Source: Mucilaginibacter frigoritolerans (lineage in GTDB: Bacteria; Bacteroidota; Bacteroidia; Sphingobacteriales; Sphingobacteriaceae). Taken from it: a DNA stretch of 64,000 nt. The notes under the pieces were generated by a model. That model did no database searches. It was not told the DNA's origin and saw only the letters and a list, made by a program, of their open reading frames with translations. The DNA is taken from positions 1-64,000 of the forward strand of contig NZ_VLLI01000006.1 of assembly GCF_007830615.1 (NCBI RefSeq). The letters are read 5' to 3'. Shown here in pieces: positions 55,301-64,000 of the stretch (position 1 is its first letter; the number at the start of each line of letters is the position of its first letter). The translations under genes and the position numbers were made by a program.

Positions 55301-58300
55301 CGTTAGCCTCAGCATGTATAAACATCTGCAAGTGCTTGTATTTTCTTAAATCATTGCTAAATAATTTAAAAGCTGCTCTTGAATATCCGTCGCGCACGTT
55401 GGTTACTATTACCGATAACGATTGCTCATTTAACTTGGTATTGGTTTGCAGGTTGCTGTAATCTGTTTGCCTTTGAATACCAGGAGGTACTACATAAGGG
55501 ATAGGTGTGCGGTTACCATTTTGCTCAATACTTACCGTTTCAACATCAATTGTTGAATTATCTAACGGAGGGTTAACTATCGCAGGGTCTGCAAGTACGT
55601 TGGCCGGGTTGTTTTCTGTATTAAATGCTCGCCAATCACCACGTACCAATTGCAGGGTGGCAAAACGCAAAATTGCCGTATCAGCAAAGTTTGTGAGGAA
55701 TGTACGGATATAACGAATGGATTTAAAATCCTGAATACCACCAACGGTATTGGTATAAGCATTAATAGGGACACGGAACTGATACCAGGTAACATTTTCT
55801 TTAGTGCCATTGGCAAGGGTTACTGCCGATACTACCTTATCACTAATAAAATTCTGACCAACCACCATGCCACTGGGTTTTAAGGACACATGATACTCAA
55901 AATATTCATCATCCTGATCCATGTTGTTATCGTGATTCACATCTTCTCCATCGGGCACAGCTGTTGCGGCAGATGTTTGAAGGCCCAGTAACGCTTGTGA
56001 CTGCTGGGTTGTTGGCGAGTTACCCTCTGTACCGTTGTACCTGCTATAACGCGACAAAATACCGGCACCTGCCCTATCCAAAGCCGGCCCCTGGTAATAT
56101 TGATAGTCATCTGATGAGGGGTCAGCAGCAAAAGTGCTGGCTGCACTTGCGCTCACTGCACCTTTTACTTTTTGTACTACTGATGCAAATTTTGTTTGCT
56201 CGTCAGCATCTGCTAAACCATCCAGGCCCACATCCTGTAATTTGCGCGAATTTGGGTCACTATCGAATGAATTTACAACAGGCTGCAATTTGGGTACTCT
56301 ACCCCAATTTGTTTCACTAACATTGGTTAAAGTACCATCAACAGGCAATCCGTTTTCCAAACTCTTTTGACCATCTTTTAATATATCTTCCGAAATATTA
56401 CCCAAATCAAAATAAAGATCACCACCCTTTGAATTAGGTTTATTTATAAACGGATCCATCACCCAAAATTCAATATACTGAACATTGAGTGCCTGGAAGT
56501 CATTTGAATTAAGCCCACGGAAGATACCACCCCAACGTGAAGTTGGATTTTGAAGTGTACCATCAGGGTTTATCAATGAGGTTGAATAGTTATAAGGCCC
56601 GCGTATGGAAGGGTAAAAGGCAAGGTCAAAAGTGGCAATTGGCAAAGGCGATCCGGTTGGCGATTGCTTAAATGGGAATACCTCGGTCTCTATGATCTGC
56701 CTTACGTAATTATTGGAAAGTTCATTGTGATTAATCGGAATGGTTGAACCTGTATAAAAAATCGGGTCGATATTATAAAATGCCAAACGCGCACGATTAT
56801 ATCCATAACTTAAATCATTAAAATTGCCTGCTTCGGAAAACAATTGCGGTGTACCCGAAATTTGCCAGCCTGTAGCACTATTCAATTGAATTACGGATTG
56901 GCTATTCTCAAAATCGTCCAGGTAAGCTGTTCCATTTTTTGAACCGGCAAAGTTCAACGCAGATGGACTCCCTGGTACCAAATCAGCAAATTCGCCATTA
57001 AAAGATATGGACGAAGGTACTTTGGTATGTATCAATGGTATTTTATCAACTAAACGGGTAAGTAACCTTGATTGGGAATTATAATTTACATCGAAACCAT
57101 AAATGGTATTTGAAATAGATTCCTGACCAACTAATTCATTTTGCGTTATTGGCTGCTCTGTTAAGTGCATTATAGTTGCGCCAAGATTTAAATTATCATC
57201 CACCTTATAATTAAACCTGGCACCATACAATGACTTTTGCTGAACCCCAAACAATGCATTATTTTCAACATTAACCGTAATAGGCTGACCTGATGCCAGC
57301 AAGGCTGTGTTTAAAATGCGGATTCGGCCGGCGCTATAATCAACAGTAAAATCGGTCCCCTCTACCAGCTTCAATGCACCAGCAGTTACGGTTACTGATC
57401 CCTGTGGAATATTAACTGCATTCAACTGATAATCGGACCCGCCTGTGGCACTGTATGTTCCGGATATGGTATATCTGTTCAGTTGTGGAAATAACTGCTG
57501 TGCAATGGTTTTAGTAGAATCATATAGTGGCTGATAAACATAACGATTTTTTAAATCCTGTTCGCCGGCGGTAAATTGGTTAGACAAATCGGCACCAAAA
57601 GGCTGCAGTACCGGGAAAATAAGGAGGCCATTTTGGGAATCAATGGTCACGCCTTCCAGATAATCAAAATAGCCATCGGGTTGTTTATTCTGTTGCTGAT
57701 CAAGATTATCCAAATCTGTTAATTGTATCCAGAGTTTACTTTTGGTATTCTGGCCCTCCTCCATTATAGGTTTCTGGATACCAGATTTATCATCTAACCT
57801 TGAAATGGTAAGCTTAAAATTATTGGGACTGATTTGATAAGCATTTAAAGGATAAATGTTTTTCATCATCAGGTTCCAGGTAGGTAAATTTGTTTTTAAC
57901 AGCTCATTTTTAAGCAATTTTACATACAAAACTTTTGGGGTATTCGGATCAACCGGCACATCTGTAGAAAATTCACCTACCTGGTACTGAGTGCCGTTGT
58001 AAGTATATTGGTAAGCAACAGCCAGTACCTCATCATTATTAAGCGGATAGTTAAGAGATATATACCCCAGCTGAGGGTGAAGGGTGTAATCCTTTGTGGT
58101 TAATAAACGGGCATAAGTTAATTTAGCATAGTTATCTGAAGTACCTGTAGAAGCAAAATAGGTTGCTATTGTATTTTTAGGATCATTGGTTAATCGTGCA
58201 TTTACAGGTAAACCACGCAATAATGAGTTCGATTCTTGTGGAAAACCCGGACCCTGAAAACCCGCTGGAAGGCCAGAATAACCTGAACCGCCCTTTATTA

Positions 58301-59402
58301 AAGTTTTATTATAAGGATTGTTTTCTCCGAGGTCGGTAAAAGCCAATATATCTCTTGAACCTGTTGTACTGTTTATCCTGTTGGTTACCCAAACTTCAAT
58401 TTTTGTGATGTTTACATTTGAGCTGATAATAGGAATATTGGCAAGTGCCTTATTGTAATTGTTTCTAAAAAACTGTGATAAAAAGAAGTGTTTATTGGCA
58501 TCATAATCTGCAGAGGTCAGTTTAAAGCTTCCTTGCTGCGCTCCATTTTTTATGGTAATTGATTGCGATTGCGAACGCTGCTGCGACATAATGGTAGTTA
58601 CATCAAGCTTACCGAATTTAAATTGTGCCTTTACTCCAAACAATGCCTGGCTACCAGTAATAAGCGTGGTATTTAAAGGCATGCTTACTGTACCTACTTC
58701 TATTTTTTGTATAATCTCATCCTTGTAGCCAGTGTATTCGAGCTTTATCTGGTTCTCGAAATTGAACTGGGCATCGGTATTGTAATTTGTAGTAATTTTT
58801 AATTTTTCGCCTATAGTTCCGGTGATATTTAATTGAATTTTCTGATCAAAATTAAAATTAAACTGGTTACGCTGCTGTGTACTATACAGTGGATTTTGGT
58901 TACTATTTACCTGACCAGACATAATAGCCTGGGCAGAACCCTGCGGCCTGATGTCAATTGTTGATCCACCAAATATTTGATTAAAAGTCTGGCTCCTGAT
59001 CTTTATTTGTGGAATAAAGCCCGGCTGCTGCGACTGATAAGCATAATTATCCGAGAGCTGTTGAAAATAAGCTCTTTGGTTTTCTCTTTCTTTTAAATGT
59101 AAATATTGTTCAAATGTGAGGTATTGTGGTGGACGGTATAATAGGTTGCCTACTCTTTCATATAAAATGTACATATTGAGGCTTGGATCATACTCAATAG
59201 TACGGACAAGGTTGGGAGGATCCGGGTCAAATATCCCATCCAGGAGCCTTATATTTCTCGGATCTTTACCATTATCAGGTACTTGTACCTTTGTTGTATC
59301 ACGGTTTCCTGCTGATTGTTGTGCAAAAACATTCCCCAATCCGCAAAATGCAGAAAAGAATAAAATGCATACAACTCCTTTTAAGGTAAAAATTTTAATC
59401 AA
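52350..59402 (-). CDS. sprA: Type IX secretion translocon / gliding protein SprA
   Basis: The protein has 2350 residues, the normal size of SprA, the giant outer-membrane barrel through which type IX cargo leaves the cell. A signal peptide (1-27, ending VFAQ) is followed by DPRNIRLLDGIFDPDPPN and SprA-N type repeats (QKIQLNITGTIGEKLKITTN; VGTVSMPLNTTLITGSQALF). The middle has domain LPVNARLTNDPKNTIATYFA, and a C-terminal barrel ends NFGINLKLILQ. The only in-frame start is a TTG at 59402 (CTG 59408 less likely); no ATG fits. ruvA lies 24 nt upstream on the same strand, followed by maeB, the conserved order. Gene is complete. Confidence 0.94.
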   Translation of the reverse strand: MIKIFTLKGVVCILFFSAFCGLGNVFAQQSAGNRDTTKVQVPDNGKDPRNIRLLDGIFDPDPPNLVRTIEYDPSLNMYILYERVGNLLYRPPQYLTFEQYLHLKERENQRAYFQQLSDNYAYQSQQPGFIPQIKIRSQTFNQIFGGSTIDIRPQGSAQAIMSGQVNSNQNPLYSTQQRNQFNFNFDQKIQLNITGTIGEKLKITTNYNTDAQFNFENQIKLEYTGYKDEIIQKIEVGTVSMPLNTTLITGSQALFGVKAQFKFGKLDVTTIMSQQRSQSQSITIKNGAQQGSFKLTSADYDANKHFFLSQFFRNNYNKALANIPIISSNVNITKIEVWVTNRINSTTGSRDILAFTDLGENNPYNKTLIKGGSGYSGLPAGFQGPGFPQESNSLLRGLPVNARLTNDPKNTIATYFASTGTSDNYAKLTYARLLTTKDYTLHPQLGYISLNYPLNNDEVLAVAYQYTYNGTQYQVGEFSTDVPVDPNTPKVLYVKLLKNELLKTNLPTWNLMMKNIYPLNAYQISPNNFKLTISRLDDKSGIQKPIMEEGQNTKSKLWIQLTDLDNLDQQQNKQPDGYFDYLEGVTIDSQNGLLIFPVLQPFGADLSNQFTAGEQDLKNRYVYQPLYDSTKTIAQQLFPQLNRYTISGTYSATGGSDYQLNAVNIPQGSVTVTAGALKLVEGTDFTVDYSAGRIRILNTALLASGQPITVNVENNALFGVQQKSLYGARFNYKVDDNLNLGATIMHLTEQPITQNELVGQESISNTIYGFDVNYNSQSRLLTRLVDKIPLIHTKVPSSISFNGEFADLVPGSPSALNFAGSKNGTAYLDDFENSQSVIQLNSATGWQISGTPQLFSEAGNFNDLSYGYNRARLAFYNIDPIFYTGSTIPINHNELSNNYVRQIIETEVFPFKQSPTGSPLPIATFDLAFYPSIRGPYNYSTSLINPDGTLQNPTSRWGGIFRGLNSNDFQALNVQYIEFWVMDPFINKPNSKGGDLYFDLGNISEDILKDGQKSLENGLPVDGTLTNVSETNWGRVPKLQPVVNSFDSDPNSRKLQDVGLDGLADADEQTKFASVVQKVKGAVSASAASTFAADPSSDDYQYYQGPALDRAGAGILSRYSRYNGTEGNSPTTQQSQALLGLQTSAATAVPDGEDVNHDNNMDQDDEYFEYHVSLKPSGMVVGQNFISDKVVSAVTLANGTKENVTWYQFRVPINAYTNTVGGIQDFKSIRYIRTFLTNFADTAILRFATLQLVRGDWRAFNTENNPANVLADPAIVNPPLDNSTIDVETVSIEQNGNRTPIPYVVPPGIQRQTDYSNLQTNTKLNEQSLSVIVTNVRDGYSRAAFKLFSNDLRKYKHLQMFIHAEANGATLKNNDVSAFIRLGADYVNNYYEYEIPLQVTPPGSSDVNSIWPAANELDLELSLLTNAKLARNNAKYNGQPWPLTMPYTLVNGHNKITIVGEPDLSQVTTVMLGVRNPLKTPSTTSTDDGMEKSATIWFDELRLTDFDEQGGWAAIGHFNAKLADFANVTISGNKTTAGFGTLDSRMEDRSTDNVSGYDVAANIELGKVFPDKSGVHIPAYIDVSKQISMPQYDPAAPDILLSQSLANAPTAQKKDSIKNAAESYTQRTSVNLTNVHKAKTDPKAPSHLWDIENWNATVAYTEYEHHDFTTLEDLEKTYHVSLAYNYTTQPKYYSPFSKIIKKNTLALIRDINFDLAPTRLNYSITFDRFYSENTLRNNDPTDEVPIPTTYNKTFNITRVYGIGWNLTKSLTMDLDATNLSTVDEPAGRINGLKIDTLWDRILNLGRTTNYNHTLNINYNVPIGKIPGMDWTTLVAHYSTHFTWQAQALFSIDDPQFDVGNSIQNARTIQLNPTLNFDALYKKFSFIKRATSNDNTNGLTKMLVNLLTSVKNISGTYTNTQGTFIPGYLPQSNFLGEDLNYNSPGIGFLLGSQADLRETALQHGWISTDTLQNQLYVRTYNYDLHLKSTVQPFKYLRIDLMAFKTQDHTYQTNFKSIDGSTNIESYNPVTTGDYSVSYFTLATAFSKISGVNNTSPIFEKFMADRVIISQRLGQQNPNSDGLAAGGYADGYSANSQNVVVPAFLAAYTGKSASTSSLNQFPNVPIPNWQITYNGLSHIPFFSNIFESLDVTNGYRSSYNVSGYTTLLQYQATNGAVSSRDANNDFLPYYQFSTVTIFEQFVPLIGFNARFKNSMTATLEYRQSRSLSLSVLNSQLAQQNQNVLVFGWGYHTKSFRWPFGWFSGTKQNNDVNFKIDFSLQDTKTLIYQADVQQAQVSSGAQNITVRPTIDYVINQRFNLSLFYDSNITRPYTSQTFNTAFTNFGINLKLILQ

Positions 59403-59426
59403 GGTCAGGAATTCAAATTCTATTAA

Positions 59427-60011
59427 TTATAAACTTTTTAACGCGGCTTTAATCAATTGTTCAACGGTTATATCGCCAGTATTTCTGTTTAATTCCAGTT
59501 CAATTACCTTCTCGGCAGCATTGCGTGCAAAACCAAGCATCACTAAAGCTGATAATGCTTCTTCTCTTACTGTTTTATTTAAAGGTGCCGGACTCAAAGT
59601 ATCTGGCCCCTCTTTTTTCAGTTTATCCTGCAATTCCAGTATAATACGCTGGGCCGATTTTGGACCGATACCCTTTATACGTTGAATCAATGCAACATTG
59701 CCCGAAATTATTGCATTTTGTATTTCTTCGGGTGTCACAGATGACAACATCATTCTGCCAGTATTAGGACCGATACCAGATATGGATATCAGGTGCAAAA
59801 ATAACCGGCGCTCACCCTCATCAATAAAGCCATATAAAGTATGTGCATCCTCTTTTACATGCAGCCATGTAAACAGTTTGCAACGCTCATTCTCTCCGAG
59901 TTTTGAATAGGTATTTAATGAAATATTGATATGATAACCAACACCTCCGGCATCAATTACCACAAAAGCAGCATTCTTAAAAACTAATTTCCCATCAATA
60001 TATGCGTACAT
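59427..60011 (-). CDS. ruvA: Holliday junction branch migration protein RuvA
   Basis: The protein has 194 residues: an N-terminal OB domain (MYAYIDGKLVFKNAAFVVID), two helix-hairpin-helix motifs (ISGIGPNTGRMML; IKGIGPKSAQRII), and a C-terminal domain III that would regulate RuvB (VREEALSALVMLGFARNAAE). It binds four-way DNA junctions. It is 2 nt behind maeB and 24 nt ahead of sprA, so the three are probably cotranscribed; ruvB is not in the window. Confidence 0.95.
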   Translation of the reverse strand: MYAYIDGKLVFKNAAFVVIDAGGVGYHINISLNTYSKLGENERCKLFTWLHVKEDAHTLYGFIDEGERRLFLHLISISGIGPNTGRMMLSSVTPEEIQNAIISGNVALIQRIKGIGPKSAQRIILELQDKLKKEGPDTLSPAPLNKTVREEALSALVMLGFARNAAEKVIELELNRNTGDITVEQLIKAALKSL

Positions 60012-60013
60012 CT

Positions 60014-62326
60014 TTATTTAGCTTTTAAAGCAGCGGCTGGTTTATTTTTTAAATATTCGTTCTCTTTTTCCTGGGCATCAATTACAGCAATGGTAATCAT
60101 ATTCACTATCTCCCTTACCGAACTGCCTAATTGAAGTACGTGTACAGGCTTTTTCAGTCCAAGTAAAATTGGACCGACAGCTTCTGCACCTCCCATTTCC
60201 TGCAATAATTTATAGGCAATATTTCCTGATTCAAGGTTTGGAAAGATAAGAGTATTTGCTGGTTTTCCCTTTAATGTTGAAAACGGAAAATTATCAGCAA
60301 GCAGGTCGGCATTTAAAGCAAAATTTGCTTGCATATCGCCGTCAACCAGCATATTTGGATATTTTTCGTGCAGAATACGCACCGCTTCACGTGTCTTTTC
60401 GGGTATTGGGCCTTCGTTTGATCCGAAGTTTGAATAAGACAGTAAAGCAACCCGCGGGTTGATGTTAAATTGTTTTACAGTACGCTCAATCAGTACCGTT
60501 ATATCCACCAGATCCTGCACAGATGGATTAACATTCACTGTTGTATCACCAAAAAATACAGGTCCATTTTTGGTGATCATCATATACATACCGGCAACCC
60601 TGCTTACGCCATCGCCTGTACCAATAATTTGCAGGGCGGGCTTAATAGTAGTAACATAATCCTTGGTTAAGCCTGATATCAAAGCATCTGCTTCACCAAA
60701 CTGAACCATACAGGCACCATAGTAATTCCTGTCATGCATCAATTTTCTTGACTCATAAAGCGTTACTCCTCTGCGCTGGCGTTTATTGTACAAATAATCA
60801 GCATACTCTTCCAATCGTTCGCAATTTTCACCGGGGTCAATAATGTGTACGTCACCGAGTTCAATCTCGTTTTCGCGCATTATTTGTTTTATCTTTTCAA
60901 TATTACCCAGCAAAATTGGTGTGGCAATCCCTTCTTCTTTTACAATTTGAGCTGCCTTTAAAATCTTATAGGTGTCGGCTTCCGCAAAAACTATCTTTTT
61001 AGGGTTTTGCTTTGCCTTATTGGTCAAGCCACGAAGCAGTTTATCATTAATGCCAATTCTTACCCTTAGCTCTTCAATATAGGCATCCCAATCGTTTATA
61101 ACTTTTCTGGCCACGCCTGAATCTATCGCAGCGCGTGCTACGGCAGATGACACCTCTGTTATTAATCGTGGGTCCATCGGCTTAGGGATAATATATTCAC
61201 GGCCGAATTTGAGATTGGTGGTATTATACGCGAGGTTAACGGATTCAGGGATTGGCTTTTTGGCCATCTCAGCAATTGCTTTAACAGCCGCAATTTTCAT
61301 TTCTTCGTTAATAGCAGTAGCCCTTACATCCAGTGCCCCTCTGAAGATATATGGAAAGCCCAATACATTATTAACCTGGTTAGGAAAGTCAGACCTGCCT
61401 GTAGCCATAATAATATCCTTGCGGGCATTTATCGCTAAATCGTAAGCAATTTCAGGTTCAGGATTGGCCATGGCAAAAACAATAGGGTTTTTAGCCATGC
61501 CTTTCAACATATCAGGTGTAACCACATTGCCGGCAGAAAGTCCTACAAAGACATCAGCATTTTTCATTGCCTCAGTAAGTGTCTTCACATCGTTACGCTC
61601 GGTAGCAAATTCCATCCTGATATCATCGAGATCAGTACGGTTGGGCGTAATTAAACCGTTGATATCAAACATTACCAGGTTCTCTTTTTTAACGCCGAGA
61701 GCCAGGTACATTTTTGAGCATGATACAGCTGCCGCACCGGCACCATTCACCACCATTTTTATTTTATCGAGCTTTTTGCCCTGTATTTCACAGGCATTAA
61801 GCAAAGCGGCTCCTGATATAATGGCAGTTCCGTGCTGATCATCATGCATTACCGGAATTTTCATTTCAGCCTTTAACCTGCGTTCAATTTCAAAGCAGGT
61901 AGGTGCCGATATATCTTCGAGGTTTATCCCTCCAAATGTTGGTTCAAGTGCTTTAACTATGTTTACAAATTCATCAACTGTTTTTGCATTAACTTCAAGG
62001 TCAAAAACATCAATATCAGCATAAATTTTAAACAACAATCCCTTACCTTCCATAACGGGTTTACTTGCTTCGGGACCAATGTTTCCAAGTCCTAATACAG
62101 CGGTTCCGTTACTAATTACTCCTACCAGGTTACCCTTAGCAGTATATTTGTAAACATCCTCAACATTATCAGCAATGCGCAGGCATGGCTCCGCTACTCC
62201 CGGAGAGTAAGCCATACTTAAGTCGCGTTGAGAATTGGTGGGCTTTGTAGGTACTACCTGTATTTTACCGGGGCGACCCTTTGAGTGGTAATTTAATGCG
62301 TCCTGGTTACGGGTGGGTTTATTCAT
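60014..62326 (-). CDS. maeB: NADP-dependent malic enzyme with phosphotransacetylase-like domain
   Basis: The protein has 770 residues. The malic enzyme half (1-425) has [21 protein letters not shown], and the metal and NADP sites ([31 protein letters not shown]). The second half (430-760) is a phosphate acetyl/butyryltransferase-like domain that is usually regulatory and binds acetyl-CoA. It decarboxylates malate to pyruvate with NADPH formation. A -7 box, TAATTTTG, lies 19 nt before ATG 62326, and a 49-codon frame overlaps the start. Confidence 0.95.
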   Translation of the reverse strand: MNKPTRNQDALNYHSKGRPGKIQVVPTKPTNSQRDLSMAYSPGVAEPCLRIADNVEDVYKYTAKGNLVGVISNGTAVLGLGNIGPEASKPVMEGKGLLFKIYADIDVFDLEVNAKTVDEFVNIVKALEPTFGGINLEDISAPTCFEIERRLKAEMKIPVMHDDQHGTAIISGAALLNACEIQGKKLDKIKMVVNGAGAAAVSCSKMYLALGVKKENLVMFDINGLITPNRTDLDDIRMEFATERNDVKTLTEAMKNADVFVGLSAGNVVTPDMLKGMAKNPIVFAMANPEPEIAYDLAINARKDIIMATGRSDFPNQVNNVLGFPYIFRGALDVRATAINEEMKIAAVKAIAEMAKKPIPESVNLAYNTTNLKFGREYIIPKPMDPRLITEVSSAVARAAIDSGVARKVINDWDAYIEELRVRIGINDKLLRGLTNKAKQNPKKIVFAEADTYKILKAAQIVKEEGIATPILLGNIEKIKQIMRENEIELGDVHIIDPGENCERLEEYADYLYNKRQRRGVTLYESRKLMHDRNYYGACMVQFGEADALISGLTKDYVTTIKPALQIIGTGDGVSRVAGMYMMITKNGPVFFGDTTVNVNPSVQDLVDITVLIERTVKQFNINPRVALLSYSNFGSNEGPIPEKTREAVRILHEKYPNMLVDGDMQANFALNADLLADNFPFSTLKGKPANTLIFPNLESGNIAYKLLQEMGGAEAVGPILLGLKKPVHVLQLGSSVREIVNMITIAVIDAQEKENEYLKNKPAAALKAK

Positions 62327-62472
62327 TTTATCAGTTTCAAGTACACAAAATTACAACTCTTTTTAGCTGAAAGCAGAATGAAAAAGGCCCAAATCATAAA
62401 GATTAAGCCAAACAGTAAAATCGTTACGGAGTAGTCTGAAAATGAATACGATGTAAATTTAAACTGAATCAT
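62323..62472 (-). CDS. Candidate 49-residue membrane protein upstream of maeB
   Basis: ATG 62472 opens a frame of 49 codons: MIQFKFTSYSFSDYSVT, then a hydrophobic stretch (ILLFGLIFMIWAFFILLS) that makes one good membrane helix, then a basic end (AKKS...LIK). Its TGA overlaps the maeB ATG as ATGA, the classic coupling arrangement seen elsewhere in this window (coaBC/porD, lipB/SGNH). The composition is gene-like. Against it: no promoter box was found before it, and a -7 box for maeB lies inside its 3' part. Confidence 0.5.
   Translation of the reverse strand: MIQFKFTSYSFSDYSVTILLFGLIFMIWAFFILLSAKKSCNFVYLKLIK
62346..62353 (-). promoter_or_regulatory. maeB promoter -7 box
   Basis: TAATTTTG on the minus strand matches TAnnTTTG exactly, 19 nt before ATG 62326. 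The -33 box is not clear. Confidence 0.5.
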
Positions 62473-62554
62473 GATAAAGCGGTTTGCCTGGTTTTAGTAA
62501 AATTTTAAAGCTCCAAAATTGAAAAAAATCCAAAATTGAATGTTTATATCAATA

Positions 62555-63967
62555 CTAACCTTTGCTTATTTTGATTGTCATTCCGGGCTGAAGGCGGTTT
62601 TTCTTTAGGCCATTCATTGATCTTATCTTTTCCACAGAAGCTCCTTCAAATTTTGATGCAATACTGCTTAATGTATCGCCTGCTTTAACTTTGTAGGTTA
62701 TATAGCCATCGTGATTTTTCAAAGAAGGCTTCTCTGCAGATAAATCAGCATTTTCTTTTAATCGCAACCTTTGTCCAACCACAGCTTTGCCACTATGTAA
62801 ATGATTCCATGCTTTCAGATCGTGCAATTCAATACCATAAGTATCAGCTATATCACCAAGTGTTTCACCTCTTTTTACTTTGTGATAGGATGGAATATCT
62901 TCTTCTTTCTTTGCTGTATAAGGCGCATAAAAACTTTTTGGCGCTGTAGGTACCAGGTTACTGTTATTTAAGGTTTCGTATAATGCACTATATTTCTCCT
63001 TATCAATTTGAGGTATTATTAACCGGCGCGGCAATTTATCAGTGCCGTTAATAATTTGTCTTTTATAAGCAGGATTTAAATTGGCTAAATCTTTAACATC
63101 TATATTTAAAACCTGTGCAACTGAACCCAGCGATACGTATTTGTTTACCAGAACCGTATCTGTTTTTAAGGCGAAATTACAAGGCTGCGGAATAATGTTC
63201 AGCTTGTTATAATAGTTCATGATGTAAGCCACCGCAATAAATGCAGGAACATAACCACGTGTTTCAACAGGTAAATATTGACGGATTGTCCAAAAATCAC
63301 CAGTTCCGCCTGCTTTATCAATAGCATGTTCAACATTGCTCTTGCCACAGTTATAAGATGCAATGGCTAACAGCCAGTCGCCAAATTCTTCGTAAGCATC
63401 TTTCAAATAAGCAGCTGCTGCATAACTGGCTTGTACCGGATCACGGCGCTCATCAATATAATCATCAATATTTAAACCGTATAGTTTACCTGTAGTAAAC
63501 ATAAATTGCCATGGGCCTGTGGCACCTACGCGCGAAACAGCATAAGGATCAAGCTTTGATTCAACGATGGATAAGTATTTAATTTCATCAGGGATACCCG
63601 CATCATGAAAGGCTTTTTCGTAGATGGGGAAATAATACTTGGTTAAACCCAGCACATGTCCCATCTCATCCCGATTATGTGCATAAATGTCAATATAACT
63701 TTGTACATACTCATTATAATCTAACTGGATATCTTTTTTGATGGAATCCAAGCGACGCTTAAATACACCACTTTGTGACGTTAAGGGGGCCGGTTGATTA
63801 ACCACCGGAACGACTATGGTATCCTGATAGTTGCTGGTAAGATTTTGAGCAATGTTTAACAGATTATCGCCATACACCAGAGAGTTTGCTGCCGGGGTAA
63901 AAGAAGGAGAAGCCTTAACGATTTGTAACGATAAAAAACAGATAATTAAAGTAAATAATCTCTTCAT
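62555..63967 (-). CDS. MltD-like lytic transglycosylase with LysM domains
   Basis: The protein has 470 residues with a signal peptide (1-19, KASP). The transglycosylase domain is at about 110-240: IPDEIKYLSIVESKLDPYAV with the catalytic Glu, GATGPWQFM, and ASYNCGKSNVEHAI. A LysM-like segment lies near 265-305, and two clear LysM repeats at about 358-405 (HKVKRGETLGDIADTYGIEL) and 422-467 (YKVKAGDTLSSIASKF). It cuts murein glycan strands in the periplasm. The start ATG is 33 bp from the window edge; the gene is complete. Minus-strand neighbour of maeB with an 82-bp gap to the small frame. Confidence 0.93.
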   Translation of the reverse strand: MKRLFTLIICFLSLQIVKASPSFTPAANSLVYGDNLLNIAQNLTSNYQDTIVVPVVNQPAPLTSQSGVFKRRLDSIKKDIQLDYNEYVQSYIDIYAHNRDEMGHVLGLTKYYFPIYEKAFHDAGIPDEIKYLSIVESKLDPYAVSRVGATGPWQFMFTTGKLYGLNIDDYIDERRDPVQASYAAAAYLKDAYEEFGDWLLAIASYNCGKSNVEHAIDKAGGTGDFWTIRQYLPVETRGYVPAFIAVAYIMNYYNKLNIIPQPCNFALKTDTVLVNKYVSLGSVAQVLNIDVKDLANLNPAYKRQIINGTDKLPRRLIIPQIDKEKYSALYETLNNSNLVPTAPKSFYAPYTAKKEEDIPSYHKVKRGETLGDIADTYGIELHDLKAWNHLHSGKAVVGQRLRLKENADLSAEKPSLKNHDGYITYKVKAGDTLSSIASKFEGASVEKIRSMNGLKKNRLQPGMTIKISKG

Positions 63968-64000
63968 TCTTTAAGGGGTTTAAACCAATAATACGCCTAC

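Overview
The window comes from a low-GC member of the Bacteroidetes, most likely family Sphingobacteriaceae and close to Mucilaginibacter or Pedobacter. The evidence is: the 5' end of a Sphingobacteria-type 16S rRNA gene on the minus strand at 1-276; Bacteroidetes promoter boxes (TTTG, about 19-21 nt, TAnnTTTG) in front of the rRNA operon and several genes; almost no Shine-Dalgarno sequences; type IX secretion genes (porD-like, sprA); an ECF sigma/FecR/TonB-receptor locus; and many Bacteroidetes-specific families (M56 metallopeptidases, DUF4835, MG2-plug, head GIN, SpoIIM/MoxR/DUF58). The closest genus is an inference, not a computed placement.

Layout. 1-800: start of an rRNA operon read leftwards from three tandem promoters. 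800-1500: AT-rich spacer. 1.5-5.1 kb: bamD, rpoZ, coaBC, porD-like gene. 5.2-9.7 kb: a BlaI-type repressor with a palindromic operator and two tandem BlaR1-like M56 membrane peptidases; the first carries eight exact-length 23-residue repeats where a sensor domain would be. 9.8-12.5 kb: recN and fabI. 12.5-15.8 kb: a small lipoprotein and an MG2/plug surface protein. 16.2-22.5 kb: ECF sigma factor, FecR anti-sigma factor, STN-containing TonB receptor and a repeat-built lipoprotein, a probable trans-envelope signalling and uptake unit. 22.5-27.3 kb: an accessory stretch with dcd, a frameshifted DUF1801 gene, a nucleotidyltransferase pair, a small membrane protein, a Gfo/Idh/MocA oxidoreductase, and at least three families of non-coding repeats. 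27.3-31 kb: phosphopantetheinyl transferase, lipB, SGNH hydrolase, serine dehydratase. 31.1-38.8 kb: small membrane proteins and the MoxR-DUF58-DUF4129-DUF4350-SpoIIM-RDD membrane cluster. 38.8-47.7 kb (minus strand): mscS, groESL, secG, a TPR-like acidic protein, lptE, a sigma-54 activator, miaB. 47.8-52.3 kb: two tandem AsmA-like membrane-anchored proteins and a head GIN protein. 52.3-64 kb (minus strand): sprA, ruvA, maeB with a newly noticed 49-codon leader gene, and an MltD-like LysM transglycosylase.

Most genes are core housekeeping or envelope functions: outer-membrane assembly (BamD, LptE), type IX secretion (SprA, PorD-like), Sec export (SecG), chaperonins, murein turnover, and lipid and cofactor synthesis. 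The most unusual material is the set of six covarying AACA/TGTT hairpins at 23.3-25.7 kb, the repeat-bearing M56 signalling pair, and the recurrent placement of the TAnnTTTG promoter box 3-6 nt before start codons, which predicts leaderless messages.
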